Origin: Brassica napus
Lineage: Eukaryota > Streptophyta > Magnoliopsida > Brassicales > Brassicaceae
Reading direction: 5' to 3'
Assembly (NCBI RefSeq): GCF_020379485.1
Contig: NC_063448.1
Span: forward strand, 5,479,726-5,543,725
Length of the DNA stretch: 64,000 nucleotides
This document shows, piece after piece, positions 59,701 to 64,000 of the stretch. The stretch's first letter is position 1; each line of letters opens with the position of its first letter. The position numbers and the translations under genes were made by a program. The notes beneath the pieces are model-generated. The model was not told the DNA's origin. It made no database searches and worked only from the letters and a program-made list of their open reading frames with translations.

Positions 59701-60854
59701 AAAAGAAAGGAGAAGAGGATCGAGTGTATGTGTTACACAAGGCTTTGTATGGGTTACACCAGGCACCCAGGGCATGGAATGTAAAACTCGATCAGGTTCT
59801 CAAGGAGATGAGATTTGAGAAGTGCACGAAGGAACCATCAGTGTACTGCAAGACTGAAGGAGAAGACGTCTTGATCATTGCCATCTACGTTGATGATTTA
59901 TTTGTGACAGGAACTTCACTTAAGGTGATTAGGCAATTCAAGGAGGAGATGTCTAAGAAGTTCGAGATGTCAGATCTAGGTAAGCTAACGTACTACCTTG
60001 GCATAGAGGTGATTCAAGGAGCAGACGGAATCAGGATAAAACAAGAGAGGTATGCTCAAGGAATCCTACGTGACACAAAGATGGAAGCGTGTAACGCAAC
60101 TCAAATTCTAATGGAGGCGAATTTGAAGATTTCAAAAGCTGAAGATGAGCAAGAGATAGATGCTACCGAGTTCAGAAGAATCATAGGATGTTTGAGGTAT
60201 CTGCTTCACACAAGACCCGACCTGTGTTACGCAGTAGGTGTTCTTAGCAGATACATGCACAATCCGAGAGACTCTCACGGACAAGCCATCAAACACATAT
60301 TGCGATATGTGAAAGGAACAACAAACTACGGTCTGTTCTTCAAGAAAAATGGGTCAAGGAGTGTCGTTGGTTATAGAGACAGCAGTCACAACATTGATCT
60401 CGATGACTGGAGGTGCACGTCAGGACATGCATTCTACTACGGTTCATCACTGATTACTTGGACGTCGCAGAAGCAGCAGACGGTTGCATTGTCATCATGC
60501 GAAGCAGAATTCATGGCAACAACAGAAGCAGCGAAGCAAGCTATATGGATCAAGAAATTGTTGAGTGAGATACTAAGCAAAGAAGGCGAGAGAGTCAAGC
60601 TTAGGATCGACAACAAATCAGCCATTGCTTTAACCAAGAATCCAGTTTTCCATGGAAGGAGTAAGCATGTACTCAAGAAGTATCACTTCATTCGTGAGTG
60701 TGTGGAGAACGGGCAGATAGAAGTGGAGCATGTGTCGGGTGTTGAGCAGAAGGCTGACATCCTTACCAAGCCATTAGCAAGGATTATGTTCAAGCAAATG
60801 AGGAGCTTAATCGGAGTTCAAGAAATTGATCTCCCTAATTCAAGTTGGAATTAA
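56796..60854 (+). pseudogene. Copia-2 gag-pol polyprotein with three frameshifts
   Basis: The ATG at 56796 starts gag (LSPTNYIVWSMRMKVLL near residue 25), an Arg/Gly-rich stretch and a CCHC knuckle (CWRCDKHGHYATVC, about 57580-57621). Protease has YLDNGASNHM, the usual plant Copia variant of DSG. The frame changes near 57930, just before integrase. Integrase shows HARLGH, CDACLARK, LLHGDLCG, FRTDRGGEF and QNGVVERRNR. The frame changes again near 58779 and near 59507 (an A-run) in reverse transcriptase. The last frame has FDEVFAPVARLETIR, YVDDLF and RNase H with SSHNIDLDDW, ending with TAA at 60852-60854. Two of the three shifts are at short A runs. Non-functional as written. Confidence 0.92.
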
Positions 60855-60863
60855 GGGGGTGAA

Positions 60864-61157
60864 TGTTGGATAATTTCAAGCTTGTGGAAACTTAACATAT
60901 TATTAGATGTTTAATATGTTAAGATAAACACAATAAGGAAACCTAGAAATAGGAAAAGAAAGTTTATATTTAGGTTAGGTTTGTGTTTTCCATATTCCAC
61001 ATGTTAAAGGAAATTGTTTTTCATATAAATATAGGTCTAATGGAGAGGTGTTCCATATGATCTGAGAGAAACATATTGAGAGCTTTAGTTTTGAGTAGTT
61101 TCTAAAGCTAATAAGAAAAGTTTTTCTTATAATTCCTTGTGTTTCTAAGAGACCTGA
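60864..61157 (+). repeat. 3' LTR of Copia-2
   Basis: 294 bp; retains the ~26-bp segment (with CTTAACATATTATTAGATG) missing from the 5' LTR. Followed directly by TGTAT. Confidence 0.92.
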
Positions 61158-61217
61158 TGTATTGAGAGAGACAAGCAGAGCTATGTGGTGATATCAAATT
61201 ACGTTGCATAGGCTGAC

Positions 61218-61245
61218 GGGGGGGGGGGGGGGGGGGGGGGGGGGG
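61218..61245 (+). repeat. Homopolymer of 28 G
   Basis: Uninterrupted run of 28 guanines, 60 bp right of Copia-2. It can form G-quadruplex structures and is a likely replication/sequencing slippage site; exact length may be unreliable. Confidence 0.9.
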
Positions 61246-61695
61246 TAAAAGGCTGTACAGTTGTATTCTTTGTTGAGTGCAATTTGATTTACCCTATTTC
61301 TAATTTTTTTCCGTGTTATATATTTCCGTTTTGTTATGAAAGTCAAATAACACAGCCACCGTAATGTTTGAAAATATAAAAGATGTGGGGTCCGCTGCAC
61401 TATTTGCAAAGTGAATTTCTCTTCCATATATACGAACGTTTTCGTTCGTTGTAAAACACACCTCAACCTTCTCTTCTCTTTGATAATAATCTTTCTATCA
61501 GTGTTATAAATTCTACGGGTATAACTTTCGCCCTTATTTAAATTCCCGCGATATAATAAAATTCCAGTTCTTTTCATAACACGTTATTAGCACGATCACT
61601 CTGCGATTCGGTAAAATTTATTTGTATCATTTATACCCTGTTATAATGGCCGGAATACCGCCTATATTATTTACTAGTAATTTAATTTATTTATT

Positions 61696-61870
61696 GGTCG
61701 GTCGAGCCGCCTTATATTCCGTTTATTATTTATTGGTCGGCCGAGCCGCCTTATATTCCGTTTATTATTTATTGGTCGGCCGAGCCGTCTTATATTCTGT
61801 TTATTATTAATTGGTCGGCCGAGCCGCCGTATAATTTATTTATTACTCTGCATTGATCGGCTGAGCCGTC
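61696..61870 (+). repeat. Five tandem 39-bp units in the Copia-3 leader
   Basis: GGTCGG(C/T)CGAGCCG cores start at 61696, 61735, 61774 and 61813 (period 39), with a degenerate fifth (GATCGGCTGAGCCG) at about 61855. Each core is partly self-complementary (CGGCCG; CGGCTCGGCCG on the other strand), so the RNA leader could form a row of small hairpins. Confidence 0.92.
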
Positions 61871-62170
61871 GCATGATTTGTTATCATAACATAAATATTT
61901 CATTGCCATAATTTTTACTTTTATGAAATTTTATAGATTTGATTGACTGTTTAATACGATATTTTCAGACTGATTTTTAGTGCACTTGATTTAACACCAA
62001 CGGTCACAAAGAAAATTTTTTCAAAAATTTCCCCTTTCTCCAACGGTCATGAACAGTATTTTTCATCTATAAATACAACTCATTTTCACTTAATTTCATC
62101 ATCCAAAACATTTCATCTTCTCTCAAAAAAATTTCAAATCGCTCTCCTCCGATTTTTTATTTCAAGAAAG

Positions 62171-62359
62171 ATGATTCGCGCACTTTTGTTTTTATGTGTC
62201 ATTTTTATTTGTGTTTCTATTTATGGTTTATTCGTTGGAGAATTTACTCCAAGTGAATTTAAGATGAATATCGGTTTAATTTTCTTTACATCGCTTCTCC
62301 TTGTAATTGCTTGCATGATCAATGTAAATGGTTCCTTTTTAATATTAATAATATTCTAA
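62171..62359 (+). CDS. Small hydrophobic ORF upstream of Copia-3 gag (62 residues)
   Basis: MIRALLFLCVIFICVSIYGL forms a first membrane segment and IGLIFFTSLLLVIACMI a second, separated by about 20 polar residues. The ORF ends 32 bases before the gag ATG (62391). It lies between a structured leader and gag, where an intron or extra ORF has been seen in some Copia families. Low-complexity AT-rich sequence easily encodes hydrophobic residues, so translation is unproven. Confidence 0.35.
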   Translation: MIRALLFLCVIFICVSIYGLFVGEFTPSEFKMNIGLIFFTSLLLVIACMINVNGSFLILIIF

Positions 62360-62390
62360 TAATTTTTATTTATGTGCTTTAGAAATACAA

Positions 62391-63415
62391 ATGGCAAAAA
62401 TCGAGAAACTTCAGTTTCCGACATTGGAAGTAACTGGGACAAACTACACGGCATGGGTTACAAACATGGAGCTTCATCTAGATTCCGAGGAAATACTCGG
62501 AACAATAAAAGACGGCAATATATCAACCTCTCATGAAAAAGCTAAGGCCGTGATATTTCTGAGAAGGCATCTAGATGAAAATCTTACGCATGATTATGCG
62601 AGAACCAAAGATCCCTTAGATCTTTGGAAAGCTCTGAAGGAGAGGTTTGATAACCAAAAGAAAATTACTCTCCCCCATGCACTCGATGAGTGGAAAAATC
62701 TACGATTTCAAGATTTTGAAAAAGTGGAAACGTACAATTCCGCTATATTGAGAATAGCGGCGCAATTAGATTATTGCGGTAAGCCTGTCTCGGAAGCAGA
62801 AATGCTCGAGAAAACTTACCAAACGTTCCACAAAATCATTATGTTCTACAAGAACAATATAGAAATTGTGGGTATACGAGGTTCTCTGAACTCGCTGTGG
62901 CGCTTATAATAGCGGAGAGAAATAATGAACTCCTCATTAAAAACCACAATGCCCGACCCACGGGAACCAAAGCATTTCCTGAGGTAAATGCAACGGATAT
63001 AAAAAATCCGGAAAAAGGAAATTATTCCTATCGTGGGCGTGGTCGTGGCCGTGGTCACAATCGTGGTTTTGGTCGTGGTCGTGGCTATCGATTTAACCGC
63101 AACCATGAAAGGAGTAACAACCCAAGAGGAAGAGGATCCAACACATGGAATCGATCTGATCGGGTAAAAGGGAAAGAAACCCAAGAAAACCCTACTCATA
63201 AAAATGAGAACGTCTGTTACAGATGTGGATCGAAGGGACACTGGTCTCAAGTATGTCGAACTCCTCGGCATCTATGCCAATTGTACCTAGAATCTATTAA
63301 GGGCAAGGCAAAGGAAGTAAATCTCAATGAACACCTTGTGGGTACAACATCGACATACCTTGAATCTTCTGACTTTATGGGAGATTTCGACGAGGCCACT
63401 CATCAAAATAATTGA
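62391..63415 (+). pseudogene. Copia-3 gag, one frameshift
   Basis: The ATG at 62391 begins MAKIEKLQFPTLEVTGTNYT, then AWVTNMELHLDSEEILGTIK, the standard plant Copia gag opening. The frame changes near 62872, and gag continues with ALIIAERNNELLIKNH, repeated RGRGRG stretches and a CCHC knuckle CYRCGSKGHWSQVC (about 63214-63255). It ends at a TGA at 63413-63415. A stop separates it from the protease downstream. Confidence 0.85.
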
Positions 63416-63602
63416 AGTGCTTGTACTGATCAAGCTTAATAATGCCTAGTGATGCCATAAAATATTATGTATGTCACTTTCAAAATAATGTTGTATTTCA
63501 AAATATCTAATGTATAATTATTGAGTACTTGTTATTGATGAATAATATGTTTAATTATGAAAGTTTATTTTCTTTATTAATATTAACTGTGTGTTACAGA
63601 AA
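63416..63602 (+). other. AT-rich, intron-like spacer between Copia-3 gag and pol
   Basis: About 187 bp, very AT-rich, with a pyrimidine-containing acceptor-like end (TGTGTGTTACAG, about 63589-63600) just before the next coding segment. No convincing coding sequence. A splice donor was not identified with confidence. Confidence 0.4.
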
Positions 63603-64000
63603 TGGATAAGAAAGCAAATGGAACAACAACTAAACAAATTGGTAGATAAGTTTGCATACCAGATAGTGGTACAACGCACACTATACTGAAAGATAAGAGA
63701 TATTTCTCTACTTTAAAGTCAGTAAAAATGACTATAAACACAATATCAGGTCCTACAGACTTGATCGAAGGAATTGGCAAGGCGAACTTTATGTTGCCTA
63801 ATAGAACAAAGTTTTCCATTGATAATGCCTTATATTCTCCAAATTCTAAGAGAAATTTGTTGAGTTTCAAAGATATATACCGTCAAGGGTATAACACTCA
63901 GTCTGCAACTGAGAATGGAAAGAAGTATTTATATATAACTTCTGAAAAATCAGGCAAAGGCCTTGTACTGGAAAAATTTCCAGAACTTCCTTCTGGATTG
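63603..64000 (+). pseudogene. Copia-3 protease and pre-integrase region (partial)
   Basis: MDKKANGTTTK begins at about 63602, then an in-frame TAA near 63647 is followed by PDSGTTHTILKD, the retroviral-type aspartic protease core. FSIDNALYSPNSKRNLLSF and YNTQSATENGKKYLYI, typical of the segment before integrase, follow, open to the window edge. The rest of pol lies outside. Confidence 0.8.

Larger units (their letters stand above)
56435..61157 (+). mobile_element. Complete Ty1/Copia LTR retrotransposon (Copia-2)
   Basis: LTRs at 56435-56702 and 60864-61157, with a perfect 5-bp target duplication TGTAT (56430-56434 and 61158-61162). Primer site TGGTATCAGAGC at 56705-56716; purine tract AAGGGGG at about 60854-60860. 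The 5' LTR is about 26 bp shorter than the 3' LTR owing to an internal deletion after TCAAGCTTG. Apart from that, about eight substitutions were counted by eye. LTRs begin TGTTGG and end CTGA rather than the usual CA. Gag-pol is complete in extent but broken by three frame changes. Confidence 0.94.
61330..64000 (+). mobile_element. Third Ty1/Copia retrotransposon (Copia-3), 5' portion, runs off the window
   Basis: Contains an LTR 3' end (CATAACA, about 61576-61581), a leader with 39-bp repeats, a small membrane ORF, gag with a zinc knuckle, and protease/pre-integrase. The family differs from Copia-1 and Copia-2 in gag and primer region (CGTTATTAGCACGA after the LTR, not TGGTATCAGAGC). The LTR start is not certain (somewhere after the G-run); a TATA-like ATATAAAAG lies at about 61374-61382. 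The 3' LTR would lie beyond 64000. Confidence 0.8.

Noticed and set aside
61622..61810. Repetitive 62-codon ORF (LLVGRAALYSVYY repeats)
   Set aside because: It is simply the translation of the 39-bp leader repeats, whose period is a multiple of three; no sign of coding selection.

Overview
This window looks like a nuclear segment from a Brassicaceae plant, probably Brassica or a close relative. Genes have short GT-AG introns, intergenic DNA is very AT-rich, and Copia, Helitron, TRIM and MITE-type elements are abundant. The recognisable genes fall in the order I remember for Arabidopsis chromosome 1 around At1g12830-At1g12930, read backwards: transportin-SR-like, eRF1, LIGHT-REGULATED WD, GAPA, NUDT12-like, ICE2/SCREAM2, a small GPI/AGP-like protein, DET3 (V-ATPase subunit C) and an acidic protein. 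Locus numbers are from memory and the colinearity is inference.

Left third (1-16.6 kb): a decayed transportin-SR/importin-13-like gene (two in-frame stops, a frameshift, a lost splice acceptor). Next comes an F-box/kelch pseudogene (minus strand) split by a complete 4.84-kb Copia element with an AAGAG target duplication. Then come truncated, frameshifted eRF1 and LWD pseudogenes. A partial tandem duplication follows. Its second copy has lost eRF1 and LWD and leads straight into the GAPA promoter, so the first copy of that promoter (about 12.9-13.8 kb) is an orphan.

Middle (16.6-42.3 kb): intact genes are GAPA (five exons, 399 aa), a tandem pair of Nudix hydrolases (208 and 179 aa, the second with a shortened tail), an ICE2/SCRM2-type bHLH factor (437 aa), an AGP-like peptide (111 aa) and DET3 (ten exons, 377 aa). 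Between them lie two F-box fragments, a DEAH-helicase exon fragment, a 2.6-kb Helitron carrying an RPA-like OB-fold gene piece, a second Helitron edge and telomere-like repeat debris. A frameshifted acidic-protein relic closes the block.

Right third (42.3-64 kb): almost entirely mobile DNA. It holds a 2.3-kb minus-strand Helitron with a ~0.7-kb internal direct repeat, a 444-bp TRIM with a perfect GATAC duplication, one small 73-codon ORF with a TATA box, a LINE 3' end, a TAA-flanked Harbinger-like MITE, a ~1-kb fold-back element built on telomere-like repeats, a plastid-type malate dehydrogenase pseudogene, a complete frameshifted Copia (TGTAT duplication), a run of 28 G, and the 5' part of a third Copia running off the right edge.

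The intact genes are ordinary housekeeping or regulatory genes (Calvin cycle, nucleotide clean-up, cold/stomatal transcription, vacuolar proton pumping) and do not form a pathway cluster. I found no CRISPR array, rRNA or convincing tRNA, and nothing I would call a new biological system. The most unusual items are the orphan GAPA promoter copy, the fold-back element, and the leader repeats plus small membrane ORF of the third Copia.
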